64,000 bases of DNA from Runella defluvii (GTDB taxonomy: Bacteria > Bacteroidota > Bacteroidia > Cytophagales > Spirosomataceae), in assembly GCF_014195535.1 (NCBI RefSeq), contig NZ_JACIBY010000003.1:186001-250000 (forward strand). The letters run 5' to 3'. How positions within the stretch are numbered: position 1 is the stretch's first letter; each line of letters opens with the position of its first letter. Below the pieces are notes generated by a model. The model saw only the letters and a list, made by a program, of their open reading frames with translations. It was not told where the DNA came from and searched no databases. Shown one piece after another: positions 32,225 to 42,273 of the stretch. Position numbers and translations under genes: made by a program.

Positions 32225-32797
32225 ATGAAGCTTGTCAAACTTTTACTGCTTGGATGTGTTGTTGTTATTGTGGCAGCAAGTTGCAACACGAGTCAGAAAA
32301 TTTTTGTTGAACACGATTACAGTTACGAAACTAATTTCAAAGCCTACAGCACGTACGCTTTCTTGGAATGTGAACGTGATACGGGTAATGTGTGTACAGA
32401 AGTCTATAATGCCATCCACCGACAAATGCAGGCGCGTGGATACCGACTTACCACCAACAAACCTTCGTTGTTGGTCAATTACGGTATTTTCTACGATAAC
32501 TTGCGCTACCAAGGGTACATGCAGCCCGTGATTAAAAACTGGGTGGATACAGAAGATGATTCGTTTAAATATGAACCTATTCGCTATTCGCTCGACAAAG
32601 GTACAATCATTGTATCGCTGATTGATGCAGATACGGATCAGGTTGTTTGGCGCGGATATGCGGCGGGTATTTTTAAGAATCCCAATGCTGCCAATAATTA
32701 TTATCGAAACGTAGTACGTACAATTTTTGACCAATATCCGCTGTTTGCTTCGGGTTATGATCCACGAGGCGGCGGTGGCCAGTCCAATGGTCGCTAG
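32225..32797 (+). CDS. DUF4136-domain lipoprotein
   Basis: A 190-residue lipoprotein: MKLVKLLLLGCVVVIVAASC supplies the signal and lipid-modified Cys. The mature domain matches DUF4136 in pattern: DYSYETNFKAYSTYAF near the start, HRQMQARGYRL, PSLLVNYGIFYDN and IIVSLIDADTDQVVWRGYA. The protein is probably anchored in the outer membrane; its role is unknown. A strong terminator follows, so it is a single-gene unit. The Gly-rich tail (RGGGGQSNGR) is low complexity. Confidence 0.85.
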   Translation: MKLVKLLLLGCVVVIVAASCNTSQKIFVEHDYSYETNFKAYSTYAFLECERDTGNVCTEVYNAIHRQMQARGYRLTTNKPSLLVNYGIFYDNLRYQGYMQPVIKNWVDTEDDSFKYEPIRYSLDKGTIIVSLIDADTDQVVWRGYAAGIFKNPNAANNYYRNVVRTIFDQYPLFASGYDPRGGGGQSNGR

Positions 32798-32811
32798 TGG
32801 CTGAGATACAC

Positions 32812-32844
32812 AAAAAAAGGACGCCCGACGGCGTCCTTTTTTTA
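32812..32844. terminator. Bidirectional hairpin terminator
   Basis: AAAGGACGCC pairs with GGCGTCCTTT around CGAC, with A- and T-runs on both sides. It separates the DUF4136 gene from the convergent lipoprotein gene. Confidence 0.88.
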
Positions 32845-32867
32845 TGCAACGTTTTCTGGCAAGCTAA

Positions 32868-33431
32868 CTAATAGATAGTTCCTACAATGGAAAACGATTT
32901 TTTATCGGTTAAAGACAGGTGCTGAAAACCAGAAATTTCGTATGTTTTTATTAGCCAAACCCCTTCTGGTCGCATTCCACACGTGAGGCGAAGCTGTTTC
33001 TCAGAATCGTACAGTTTATTTTCTTCCTTCAACGAAACTTCAATGAGTGAAGGCATCTGGGTTTTATCATCGAAGGTCACCTTCAAAGATTGAACGGGCT
33101 GATTTTCGCCTTTTTTGAGGGTATAAAGGTTAGTTTTGGGCGTCGGTTGCGTGGTTTCGTAGCTAGATTGATACGCCTGTTTGTTAATATCTGCTTGGAT
33201 AAACAGGTCTAATTCTTTGGCCCAATTAATTTCATTTGTTTGCTTTGACTCGCTTTCACCATCAAGTGACATTTTTTTGTCAACCGTCGGTTTGCGTTTC
33301 TCTAATTCACGAAGCTGTGATTCAATGAAGCCTTTTAAATCAAAATACGACTTAACTTGGTTGGTTTCGGTTTGGGGCTGGCAGGCAGCGAGGAAAACGA
33401 GCGCGACGAAAATACAAAAAAGTGGTTTCAT
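32868..33431 (-). CDS. Predicted lipoprotein of unknown function
   Basis: A 187-residue lipoprotein with MKPLFCIFVALVFLAAC as signal and lipobox. After a Gln/Thr-rich linker it has a Lys/Glu-rich, partly helical first half (EKRKPTVDKK, INWAKELDLFIQADINKQAY) and a beta-rich second half (SLIEVSLKEENKLYDSE). I recognise no family. It is the last gene of a minus-strand run starting with enolase, 37 nt after gpmI. Probably periplasmic, outer-membrane-anchored. Confidence 0.65.
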   Translation of the reverse strand: MKPLFCIFVALVFLAACQPQTETNQVKSYFDLKGFIESQLRELEKRKPTVDKKMSLDGESESKQTNEINWAKELDLFIQADINKQAYQSSYETTQPTPKTNLYTLKKGENQPVQSLKVTFDDKTQMPSLIEVSLKEENKLYDSEKQLRLTCGMRPEGVWLIKTYEISGFQHLSLTDKKSFSIVGTIY

Positions 33432-33468
33432 GGCTCAATAACCCTCACCGCCTGCAAAAAGTTCGGTA

Positions 33469-35004
33469 TTACAACAAGCTTACCCCCGTCATTTCGGCTG
33501 GTTGAGCAACGCCCAAAAGTGCTAAAATGGTTGGTGCGATATCAGCCAATTTTCCATCTTTCGGTTGCCCAGTGTATTCGTTGCCTACAAAAATGCAAGG
33601 AACTAGGTTGGTACTGTGGGCGGTGTTTGGTGTTCCATCGTCGTTTCTCATGTAATCAGAGTTGCCGTGGTCAGCAATAATGATGGAAGTATAACCGTGT
33701 GCCAGACCCGCAGTGGCAACGGCTTCGGTGCATTGGTCAACGGTTTCACAAGCCTTTATAACGGCCTCAAAAACCCCCGTGTGGCCTACCATGTCAGGGT
33801 TGGCAAAGTTGAGACAAATAAAATCAGCGGTTTCTGCTTCGATTTCGGGAAGAATGGCATTGCGAATGTCGAAAGCGGCCATTTCTGGTTTCAAGTCATA
33901 GGTTTTTACATCCTTGGGCGAAGGGCACAAAAGTCGTTTTTCGCCTTCAAATGGCACTTCACGGCCTCCTGAGAAGAAGAAAGTTACGTGCGGGTATTTT
34001 TCAGTTTCCGCAATGCGGATTTGGGTTTTCCCTGCTCCTTCAATGACTTCACCAAGGGTGTTTTTGAGATTGTCTTTGTCATAAATCACTTTCACTCCAA
34101 CAAACGCATCGTCGTAGTTGGTCATGGTGAGGTAATACAAATTCAATTTAGTTGTGCCTTGTTCTGGGAAATCTTGCTGAGTAAGCATTTCGGTGATTTC
34201 GCGCCCACGGTCGGTACGGAAGTTGAAACACAACACAACATCGCCTTCGGCAATGGTCGCTACGGGAGCACCTGCTTCGTCCACAACCACGATGGGTTCA
34301 ATAAATTCGTCGGTCACACCTGCTGCGTAAGAAGCCTCAATTGCCGATACAATTTGACTATCGACAACCGATTGACCCACGCCGTTGACCATCACGTTAT
34401 AGGCTTTGGCCACGCGTTCCCAACGTTTGTCGCGATCCATGGCATAAAAACGCCCCGTTACGCTGGCAATTTTGCCCGTTGTGGTTGCCAATGAAGCCTG
34501 CAAATCGGTCAAAAAGCCTGCGCCACTTTTAGGGTCACAGTCGCGGCCGTCGGTAAAAGCATGAACATATACGTCATTAAGTCCTGCTTCTTGTGCGGCT
34601 TTGCAAAGCCCTTTGACGTGGTTGATGTGAGAGTGAACCCCACCATCTGAGACCAAACCGATAAAGTGAACTTTCTTTTGATTGTCTTTTGCGTATTCAA
34701 AAGCTTCAACCAGCGTTGGTTCTTGGGCAATAGAGCCTGATTCGACCGCTAAGTTGATTTTAACCAGGTCTTGATACACGATACGACCTGCGCCAAGGTT
34801 GGTATGGCCCACCTCCGAATTTCCCATTTGTCCGTCAGGAAGCCCAACGGCTAATCCGCTTGCTTCGAGTTTGCTGTGTGGGTATTGTTGAAGGATTCGG
34901 TCGTAAAAAGGCGTGTTGGCGGCGATGATGGCCGAGCGGTTTTCTTCGCCATTTTTAGCGATACCCCAACCATCCATGATGATAAGAATTACTTTTTGAC
35001 TCAT
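33469..35004 (-). CDS. gpmI: 2,3-bisphosphoglycerate-independent phosphoglycerate mutase
   Basis: A 511-residue alkaline-phosphatase-superfamily iPGM. It starts KVILIIMDGWGIAKNGEENR (first metal ligand Asp), has GQMGNSEVGHTNLGAG with the phospho-accepting Ser, and late metal-ligand motifs NFANPDMVGHTG and IIADHGNSDYM. It interconverts 3- and 2-phosphoglycerate using two Mn ions. It lies in one run with enolase, which catalyses the next glycolytic step, with divIC and the tyrosine phosphatase gene in between. Confidence 0.96.
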   Translation of the reverse strand: MSQKVILIIMDGWGIAKNGEENRSAIIAANTPFYDRILQQYPHSKLEASGLAVGLPDGQMGNSEVGHTNLGAGRIVYQDLVKINLAVESGSIAQEPTLVEAFEYAKDNQKKVHFIGLVSDGGVHSHINHVKGLCKAAQEAGLNDVYVHAFTDGRDCDPKSGAGFLTDLQASLATTTGKIASVTGRFYAMDRDKRWERVAKAYNVMVNGVGQSVVDSQIVSAIEASYAAGVTDEFIEPIVVVDEAGAPVATIAEGDVVLCFNFRTDRGREITEMLTQQDFPEQGTTKLNLYYLTMTNYDDAFVGVKVIYDKDNLKNTLGEVIEGAGKTQIRIAETEKYPHVTFFFSGGREVPFEGEKRLLCPSPKDVKTYDLKPEMAAFDIRNAILPEIEAETADFICLNFANPDMVGHTGVFEAVIKACETVDQCTEAVATAGLAHGYTSIIIADHGNSDYMRNDDGTPNTAHSTNLVPCIFVGNEYTGQPKDGKLADIAPTILALLGVAQPAEMTGVSLL

Positions 35005-35018
35005 TGTGGGTTTTATTT

Positions 35019-35513
35019 TTACACTAAATTATGTTCCTTTATTAAGTATTCCAAGAAATGTTCTCCGCACCGACTTACGATTTGAAAGACATCTTCAAAG
35101 GCTGACATGTCATCGTAGTAAGGGTCAGGTACATTGGGAGAATCAGCTTGGTCGTCAAAATCACGGTAAAGAAGCACGCGCCCTTCTTCGGGATAAAAAC
35201 CCGTGGAGCGATAGCTTTGGGTTTGGATGTTTTCAAGGTTGGATTCATCCATGGCAATGATGTAGTCAAAGTTGGCAAAATCGTCGCTAGAAAGTTTTCG
35301 GGCGTGATGGGTGAGGGTAATGCCGTAATCGGCCGCAACACGGCGAGAGCGACGGTCGGGGAGGGCACCAATATGATAACCATGCGTACCAGCAGAGTCG
35401 CAAGAAATGCTATCTGATAGCCCTTTTTGAGCAACGAGCTCACGAAAAGCGCCTTCTGCAAGGGGAGAGCGGCAGATATTGCCGAGGCAGACGAAGAGTA
35501 CTTGAAGTTTCAC
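35019..35513 (-). CDS. Low-molecular-weight protein tyrosine phosphatase
   Basis: A 164-residue phosphatase. I place the start at a GTG (35513) giving VKLQVLFVCLGNICRSPLAEG, where the P-loop C-x5-R-S is at residues 9-15; an upstream start would add 19 unlikely residues. The general-acid loop VPDPYYDD (DP motif) is near residue 125. LMW-PTPs dephosphorylate tyrosine on proteins such as BY-kinases that control capsule and exopolysaccharide synthesis, but no such kinase is in view. It sits 14 nt upstream of the gpmI start on the same strand. Confidence 0.9.
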   Translation of the reverse strand: MKLQVLFVCLGNICRSPLAEGAFRELVAQKGLSDSISCDSAGTHGYHIGALPDRRSRRVAADYGITLTHHARKLSSDDFANFDYIIAMDESNLENIQTQSYRSTGFYPEEGRVLLYRDFDDQADSPNVPDPYYDDMSAFEDVFQIVSRCGEHFLEYLIKEHNLV

Positions 35514-35517
35514 GAAA

Positions 35518-35571
35518 GTTGAAAATGGGCCAATTTGAAAATGAAAATTAGCACACCTCGTCATTTTCAAC
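35518..35571. repeat. Inverted repeat upstream of the tyrosine phosphatase gene
   Basis: A perfect 10-bp inverted repeat GTTGAAAATG...CATTTTCAAC spans the 5' untranslated region of the phosphatase gene, with CAATTTGAAAATGAAAATT inside. It might form an RNA hairpin or protein-binding site; no match to a known motif. Confidence 0.5.
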
Positions 35572-35587
35572 TGACCAAATGAACGAA

Positions 35588-35902
35588 TTATTTTTCAAAT
35601 GGTTCCCCATTTTTATCGACCAACACAAACACTTCCTCACTGTCTTTTTTCATGAAATACTTTTCACGGGCATATTTCTCAAGAAGTTTGTCGGTGCCAA
35701 GGGTGGATGCTTGTTCTTTTTTGAGCAGGACGATTTGTTCCTCGTAGTATTCTTTCTGGGCCTTTAATTCTCGAAGTTCCCACCAGTTTCCAAGTTGGTC
35801 AGGAATACTATTCAGTTCAAAAAACATCAACCAGATAAGCAAACCTAGCGCACTTGCTTTGTAGAAATCTTTGAGAAAACGGAAACGTTGGAGGAACTGC
35901 AT
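35588..35902 (-). CDS. DivIC/FtsB-family septum formation initiator
   Basis: A 104-residue bitopic membrane protein with a short cytoplasmic N-terminus, one helix (about 15-31, ASALGLLIWLMFFELNS) and a periplasmic coiled coil (about 42-70, LRELKAQKEYYEEQIVLLKKE), ending in the family-typical LEKYAREKYFMKKDSEEVF. FtsB/DivIC links FtsL and FtsQ in the divisome. It is flanked by enolase upstream and the tyrosine phosphatase downstream, a conserved-looking arrangement in Bacteroidota. Confidence 0.85.
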   Translation of the reverse strand: MQFLQRFRFLKDFYKASALGLLIWLMFFELNSIPDQLGNWWELRELKAQKEYYEEQIVLLKKEQASTLGTDKLLEKYAREKYFMKKDSEEVFVLVDKNGEPFEK

Positions 35903-35948
35903 AAGTGTAGAAGATAAAAAGGTGACACCTGTTTGATGCAGAAAGAGA

Positions 35949-36034
35949 ATGTCGAGTGCCGACGGAGTTACCCGTACGATGCAGAATGTCGATTAATTAT
36001 TTTCATTCGACATTCTGCATTTGACACTCGACAC
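35949..36034. repeat. Imperfect palindromic interspersed repeat, copy 2
   Basis: About 86 nt with left half GATGCAGAATGTCGA and right half TCGACATTCTGCATT pairing, flanked by outer AATGTCGAGTG / CACTCGACA. It aligns along its length with copy 1 (20274-20362), and sits 4 nt beyond the enolase stop codon. Confidence 0.75.
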
Positions 36035-36037
36035 TAA

Positions 36038-37438
<1,401 letters not shown>

Positions 37439-37626
37439 TTATTGGCGAAAGTAGATTCATACCCAATGATTTAACATACCAATTGTATTTTGCCAAGAGC
37501 TTCTTGTTTTAAGCAAATAAAATTCTAAAAAAGTAGAATATAGGTATTGATTGTATTGTCAAAGTTATTATATTTGGTATAATAGTTGGTCGATTACACA
37601 CAACACACACGCACATTATTAGTTAC

Positions 37627-38307
37627 ATGAAGAAAATTTTACTGAGCCTTGGCTTGGCATGGATGGTATTGCTTTCCGTGGAAGCCCGACCAAAGGATAA
37701 TTGGTCAAGAGGGGAAATTAAGCTCGCTACGGGCGAACGAATGAAAGGAGAGCTGCTGTATGCTCCCGAAGTTGAGGTCGTATCAATAAAACTTGACGAT
37801 GGCCGCCACCGCGCCTATGGAAGCCGACAGCTGGTGTCGTTTTCATTTTGGGATGCCAAAAAACAACAGACTCGTCATTTTGTTAAAAGCCATTTGCCGC
37901 ACAGTGGGCGTGAAGTGCTTTTTGAAAATGTGGCTGATGGGGCTTTGAAAATTCAACGTTTCCTCAAGCCTTATTCGCGAAAACGGCTTCTTACTTTTAC
38001 TTCAATCACCACCGATGATGCTCCTGAAACAGCCCACGAACATGGGCGCTATCAGTATTATGTTCAAGATGGGGAGCAATTGATGACCCTAGAGCACTTC
38101 TTACGGAGAAGGTTTTCGACATCAACCAAAAGATGGGAAAAAGAATTGGAAGAATACCGTTATTACAACGACCTAGACAATGGCATTGCGAGTTGGCTCA
38201 AGGTACTTATATACTATAATGTGTTGGAAGCGGATCATAATCCAAAGGAATACGAAGGCAGTTTATCTGTTGGTGCGTCTTTTATTTTGATGGGCAACTT
38301 AAATTAG
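37627..38307 (+). CDS. Exported protein of unknown function (226 aa)
   Basis: A 226-residue protein with signal peptide MKKILLSLGLAWMVLLSVEA. The mature part has an Arg/Lys-rich beta-domain opening GEIKLATGERMKGELLYAPE and a later acidic, aromatic helical region (EKELEEYRYYNDLDNGIAS). The ending SLSVGASFILMGNLN is hydrophobic. I recognise no family. It is a single-gene unit: the last codons form the left arm of its own terminator. Confidence 0.6.
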   Translation: MKKILLSLGLAWMVLLSVEARPKDNWSRGEIKLATGERMKGELLYAPEVEVVSIKLDDGRHRAYGSRQLVSFSFWDAKKQQTRHFVKSHLPHSGREVLFENVADGALKIQRFLKPYSRKRLLTFTSITTDDAPETAHEHGRYQYYVQDGEQLMTLEHFLRRRFSTSTKRWEKELEEYRYYNDLDNGIASWLKVLIYYNVLEADHNPKEYEGSLSVGASFILMGNLN

Positions 38308-38323
38308 AAGTTGCCCATTTTTT
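38292..38323 (+). terminator. Terminator overlapping the end of the preceding gene
   Basis: GGGCAACTT pairs with AAGTTGCCC around AAATTAG, followed by a T-run. The left arm encodes the final residues of the 226-aa exported protein and its stop codon lies in the loop. The convergent aminotransferase stop is 1-2 nt beyond. Confidence 0.85.
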
Positions 38324-38324
38324 T

Positions 38325-39482
38325 CTAACTTTTCAGACGCTCAATAGCTTGCCAAATTCGTTCGGCAGGCATACAAAGTGAAACCCGAATGTAGCGTTGG
38401 CCTTTAGGACCAAAAATAAATCCAGGAGCAATGAAAATATGTTTTTGGTATAATAAATCGTCCACAAGTTGTTCTGCCGAGGCAACCTCATCAGGGAGTT
38501 TTGCCCACAGAAACATACCTTCTTGGGCCAAATCGAAAGTGCAGTTTAGGGTTGTTAAAAATGTTTTGGCGGCATCCAATCGACTGTGATACACGGCATT
38601 TTGGGCGGCGTGCCATTCTTCTGAATTTTGAAGGGCGGCTACAGCGGCCTGTTGAATGCCTAAAAACATCCCAGAGTCCACGTTACTTTTTATGGTAAGT
38701 ACAGCGTCCACGTATTCTTTAGCCCCTGATAACCAGCCTATTCGCCAGCCCGCCATGTTGTGCGACTTGGACATGGAGTTTAGCTCAATGGCCACCTCTT
38801 TCGCCCCTTCAATTGAAAGCAAGCTAATGGGAGGCTTTTGGTTGAGTATCAGGCTATAAGGGTTGTCGTGGCATAATAAAATGCCATGCTCTTTGGCAAA
38901 ACGAACGGCATTTTCAAAAAGCTCGCGCGTGGCGGGTGCGCCCGTAGGCATGTGTGGATAGTTGAGCCACAAAATTTTTGTTTTGGCACTTACTATACCT
39001 TTCATAGCTTCCCAGTCGGGCTGCCATTGGTTATTTTCTTGAAGGGGATATTCAATGACCGTTGCCCCCACCATTTCGCTTACAGCACGATAGGCAGGAT
39101 AGCCAAGTTCGGGAACAAGCACTTCGTCCCCTTCGTCTAAAAAAGTCAAACTGATGTGCGTTATGCCTTCTTTGGAACCAATTAAGGGCAAGATTTCGTG
39201 TTCGGGGTCGAGCTGTACGCCATACACACGCTCATACCATTTTGATATACCTTGACGAAGGGCAGGAATGCCTTTATACGATTGATACCCGTGGGTATCA
39301 GTAAGTGAAGCCGTATTCTTTAATGCTTCAATGGTTGCTTCTGAGGGAGCTTGGTCAGGGTTTCCAATCCCCATATTGATGACATCATGTCCTGCGGCAA
39401 GTAGCTTTCGAACTTCGGCGAGCTTCACCGAGAAGTAGTATTCCTGCGCTTGAGTGGCGCGTTTTGCAAGAGAAATAACCAT
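38325..39482 (-). CDS. Class I/II PLP-dependent aminotransferase
   Basis: A 385-residue fold-type I aminotransferase. The ATG at 39482 gives MVISLAKRATQAQEYYFSVK; an in-frame TTG adds four codons. Key motifs are NMGIGNPDQAPS, NYPHMPTGAPA (substrate-binding Asn-Pro variant), CHDNPYSLIL (Asp for the PLP pyridine N), and the PLP Lys in ELNSMSKSHNMAGWRIG. Similar proteins are annotated as LL-diaminopimelate or aspartate-type aminotransferases; which donor is used cannot be said. It is the last of five minus-strand genes led by the beta-CASP nuclease and accA. Confidence 0.85.
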   Translation of the reverse strand: MVISLAKRATQAQEYYFSVKLAEVRKLLAAGHDVINMGIGNPDQAPSEATIEALKNTASLTDTHGYQSYKGIPALRQGISKWYERVYGVQLDPEHEILPLIGSKEGITHISLTFLDEGDEVLVPELGYPAYRAVSEMVGATVIEYPLQENNQWQPDWEAMKGIVSAKTKILWLNYPHMPTGAPATRELFENAVRFAKEHGILLCHDNPYSLILNQKPPISLLSIEGAKEVAIELNSMSKSHNMAGWRIGWLSGAKEYVDAVLTIKSNVDSGMFLGIQQAAVAALQNSEEWHAAQNAVYHSRLDAAKTFLTTLNCTFDLAQEGMFLWAKLPDEVASAEQLVDDLLYQKHIFIAPGFIFGPKGQRYIRVSLCMPAERIWQAIERLKS

Positions 39483-39529
39483 GGATGGGTGCAACGTTGC
39501 GTCGAAATGTTTCTACAACGTCGTTTATT

Positions 39530-40684
39530 TTACAATACAACGAAAGGTTTTGGACTAAAACAGAGTACAAAGATAATCAAAGCTAACCAACCCACGACTT
39601 TTCTGGAGTTACTTAACGGGGCAATGTCGTCTGTTGAGGGATGATAAACGCCTAAAACACGACCAATCAAGAACCCGAACGCTAAAAATCCAGAGTAGCC
39701 TTCTACGGTTGGAAATAGGAGAGAAAGCCCGAGTTGAATCGTGACCGTTAAAAGAGCTAACATCCACTTGGTGAGCGCATTATTTTCGTCGATTCGACTA
39801 TAACATAGTTGAAGGAAAATAATGTAAATCCCCAGAGAGGCGAATTGTTCCCAAAATAAGTTTGCATTGGCAATGGCAAACTCGTCGGCACGGTACATGC
39901 CAAGCCCTGCGTAAGTAATAAAGACAAAAAACAAAATGGGAGAAACTATCCGGTAGTTTTTGTTGCCAATAAGCCCGTACAACACATGTCCACCGTCAAG
40001 TTGTCCAATGGGAATAAGGTTGAGCGACGTGAAAAATAGCGCCAAATAACCCGCCAAAAGTAGCGGATAGTGCATGATTTCTTGAGGAGGAGGTAGGCGA
40101 GTTGGATCGGCGACGTAGGTTTTAAAAAAAGTAAAAAGCAGATTATCGCCCAATAAAATATTTCCAGCTTGATTTTTGGCATAGACAACGCGTGCAAAGC
40201 CCATCCCATATTTTTGGTATTCGGGATGAATTTTGAAGATGTAATCAAGGGTAGGAAGGGTGGCAAAACCATACCAAAGAACGCCAACGGCAACCACAAA
40301 CCCCGCAAGTGGTCCTGCTATCCCAATATCAAAGTATTTTTCGCGTGAGCGAATAAACTCTTTGATACGAATAAATGCCCCAAGTGTACCGATGGTTTGT
40401 CCAATTCCAAGCCAGAGCGGAATGTAGTAGGGGAGGGTAACTTTGACTTTGTGGTATTTGGCTGCAAAATAATGCCCGAACTCGTGAACGGTCAAAATCC
40501 CCAAAAAAGGAATCGAAAATCGGAAACCTTGCCAAAAATGTTCCCAGCCTAATGGATTTTCAATCTGGTAAAATGGAAGGTCAAAAGGTCGCCCAAACAT
40601 CCATTCGGCGCCTGCTAAGGACGTACTTATGATGGTGAGTACAAACAGTAGGAGCTGGAGGAGTAAGGTGCGGGTAGAGTTCAC
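39530..40684 (-). CDS. Site-2 protease family (M50) membrane metalloprotease
   Basis: A 384-residue multi-helix membrane protein. The zinc motif HEFGH is at residues 67-71 within a transmembrane segment, and a second conserved site LDGGHVLYG (third zinc ligand Asp) follows near 226. Site-2 proteases cut transmembrane anchors of regulators such as anti-sigma factors. The start is GTG, immediately after the HAD gene's TAA (TAAGTG), so the pair is coupled. The client is unknown. Confidence 0.88.
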   Translation of the reverse strand: MNSTRTLLLQLLLFVLTIISTSLAGAEWMFGRPFDLPFYQIENPLGWEHFWQGFRFSIPFLGILTVHEFGHYFAAKYHKVKVTLPYYIPLWLGIGQTIGTLGAFIRIKEFIRSREKYFDIGIAGPLAGFVVAVGVLWYGFATLPTLDYIFKIHPEYQKYGMGFARVVYAKNQAGNILLGDNLLFTFFKTYVADPTRLPPPQEIMHYPLLLAGYLALFFTSLNLIPIGQLDGGHVLYGLIGNKNYRIVSPILFFVFITYAGLGMYRADEFAIANANLFWEQFASLGIYIIFLQLCYSRIDENNALTKWMLALLTVTIQLGLSLLFPTVEGYSGFLAFGFLIGRVLGVYHPSTDDIAPLSNSRKVVGWLALIIFVLCFSPKPFVVL

Positions 40685-41311
40685 TTAAAAATCTTTTAGG
40701 TATTCGACAATCGAGGTTGGTTTTTGAACGTGAATGGTCTGAATACCAACTTCGCCTGCGGCTCTGATGTTATCGGCATTGTCGTCCAAAAACAAAGACT
40801 CCTGCGGTAAAATTCCAGCGTCTGTTAATACACCGTGGTAAATATCATGGTGGGGTTTCATCACGCCCATTTCGTACGAAAGAAAAAGCTTTTCAAACAA
40901 CGCATCCAGTTTTGGAATGCCAGTCGTACGGTGAAGAATGCGATTTACTTCCTCAACGTGAATTGAGCTAGTATTGCTCAATAGAAAAAGTCGATAGCCT
41001 TTTTTGGCTAAAGCGACGATTGTTTCAACCCGTTGGGGAGGAATATCGAGTAGGAGTGAATTCCAAGCTTCGTCGATTTGGGCGTCTGTCCATTCCGGAT
41101 GGGCGAGGAGCTCACGAATGTAGTTTCTAAAATCAGGGGCAGATAACTGCCCCGTCTCAAACTTCTTAAAAACCTCATTGTGCTGAATAAGCCGTTGCAC
41201 ATCTTCCAGTGGAAGTTGACCCAGCTCCGCAAAAGATTGTGCCGCCCGTGGAACGTCAATGTTGATAATGACGTCTCCGAGGTCAAAAATGATGTTTTTT
41301 ATTGCTTTCAT
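40685..41311 (-). CDS. HAD-superfamily phosphatase (subfamily IA)
   Basis: A 208-residue HAD phosphatase. Motif [13 protein letters not shown] carries Asp nucleophile and, in place of the second Asp, Gly-Asp. Motif [15 protein letters not shown] and motif [17 protein letters not shown] are intact, with the Lys of motif III in [10 protein letters not shown]. The ATG at 41311 forms an ATGA overlap with the accA stop, so translation is coupled. It hydrolyses an unknown small phosphate ester. Confidence 0.85.
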   Translation of the reverse strand: MKAIKNIIFDLGDVIINIDVPRAAQSFAELGQLPLEDVQRLIQHNEVFKKFETGQLSAPDFRNYIRELLAHPEWTDAQIDEAWNSLLLDIPPQRVETIVALAKKGYRLFLLSNTSSIHVEEVNRILHRTTGIPKLDALFEKLFLSYEMGVMKPHHDIYHGVLTDAGILPQESLFLDDNADNIRAAGEVGIQTIHVQKPTSIVEYLKDF

Positions 41312-42261
41312 TCCGTAAAGACCCCCATCGAACAAAACTTGTCAATCCGCTGATTGATTCGTTCTTCGGGCGTTAGCTTTTGGAGTTCATTAATACTGCC
41401 TAAAATGACATTTTTCAGGATGTTAGCCATGGCTTGGTGGTCTAAGTGAGCACCACCAAGTGGTTCTTCTACAATTCCATCAATCAATTTTGCCATTGTC
41501 ATATCCGAAGCCGTTAAGCGGAGAGCTTCGGCTGCTTGTTCTTTAAAATTCCAGCTACGCCAAAGAATAGATGAACAAGATTCGGGCGAAATTACTGAGT
41601 ACCAAGTGTTTTCGAGCATGAGAACACGGTCGCCAATGGCAATTCCCAACGCTCCCCCTGAAGCACCTTCGCCGATAATAATACAGATGACGGGCACTTT
41701 AAGCATAAACATTTCTTTCAAGTTGCGCGCAATGGCTTCACCTTGACCACGTTCTTCGGCTTCTAGGCCAGGAAAGGCGCCTGGGGTATCAATAAGTGCA
41801 ACGATAGGCTTGTTGAACTTTTCGGCTAATTTCATCAACCGAAGGGCTTTGCGATAGCCTTCAGGGTTAGCCATCCCAAAGTTGCGGTGTTGGCGTTGCT
41901 TGGTATTACGGCCTTTTTGCTGACCAATGATGAGCATACTTTGACCATCAATGTTACAAAATCCACCGACCATGGCAGGGTCGTCGCGCACGGTACGGTC
42001 ACCGTGAAGTTCGATAAACTCCTCACACATTAGTTCGATATAATCGAGGGTATAAGGGCGATCAGGGTGGCGAGAAAGCTGCACCCGTTGCCATCTAGTG
42101 AGGTTTTGAGCCGTATCTTTCCGTAATTGTATAATGCTGTCTTCGAGTCTAATAACAGCTTCCGAAACGTCAACTTGTGTTGTATCGGCGAGTTTTTTTA
42201 ACTCGGCAAGCTTGGATTCGAGCTCTGCCACAGGTTTTTCAAAATCTAAATAAGTTGGCAT
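41308..42261 (-). CDS. accA: Acetyl-CoA carboxylase carboxyltransferase subunit alpha
   Basis: A 317-residue AccA of normal length. Visible features are the N-terminal helical region ([20 protein letters not shown]), [33 protein letters not shown], the carboxyltransferase signature [20 protein letters not shown] and [20 protein letters not shown]. With AccD it transfers carboxyl from biotin to acetyl-CoA to make malonyl-CoA for fatty acids. accD is not nearby, as is common. It is the second gene of the minus-strand run, 12 nt after the beta-CASP nuclease gene. Confidence 0.96.
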   Translation of the reverse strand: MPTYLDFEKPVAELESKLAELKKLADTTQVDVSEAVIRLEDSIIQLRKDTAQNLTRWQRVQLSRHPDRPYTLDYIELMCEEFIELHGDRTVRDDPAMVGGFCNIDGQSMLIIGQQKGRNTKQRQHRNFGMANPEGYRKALRLMKLAEKFNKPIVALIDTPGAFPGLEAEERGQGEAIARNLKEMFMLKVPVICIIIGEGASGGALGIAIGDRVLMLENTWYSVISPESCSSILWRSWNFKEQAAEALRLTASDMTMAKLIDGIVEEPLGGAHLDHQAMANILKNVILGSINELQKLTPEERINQRIDKFCSMGVFTE

Positions 42262-42273
42262 AAAGTTGGTTGC

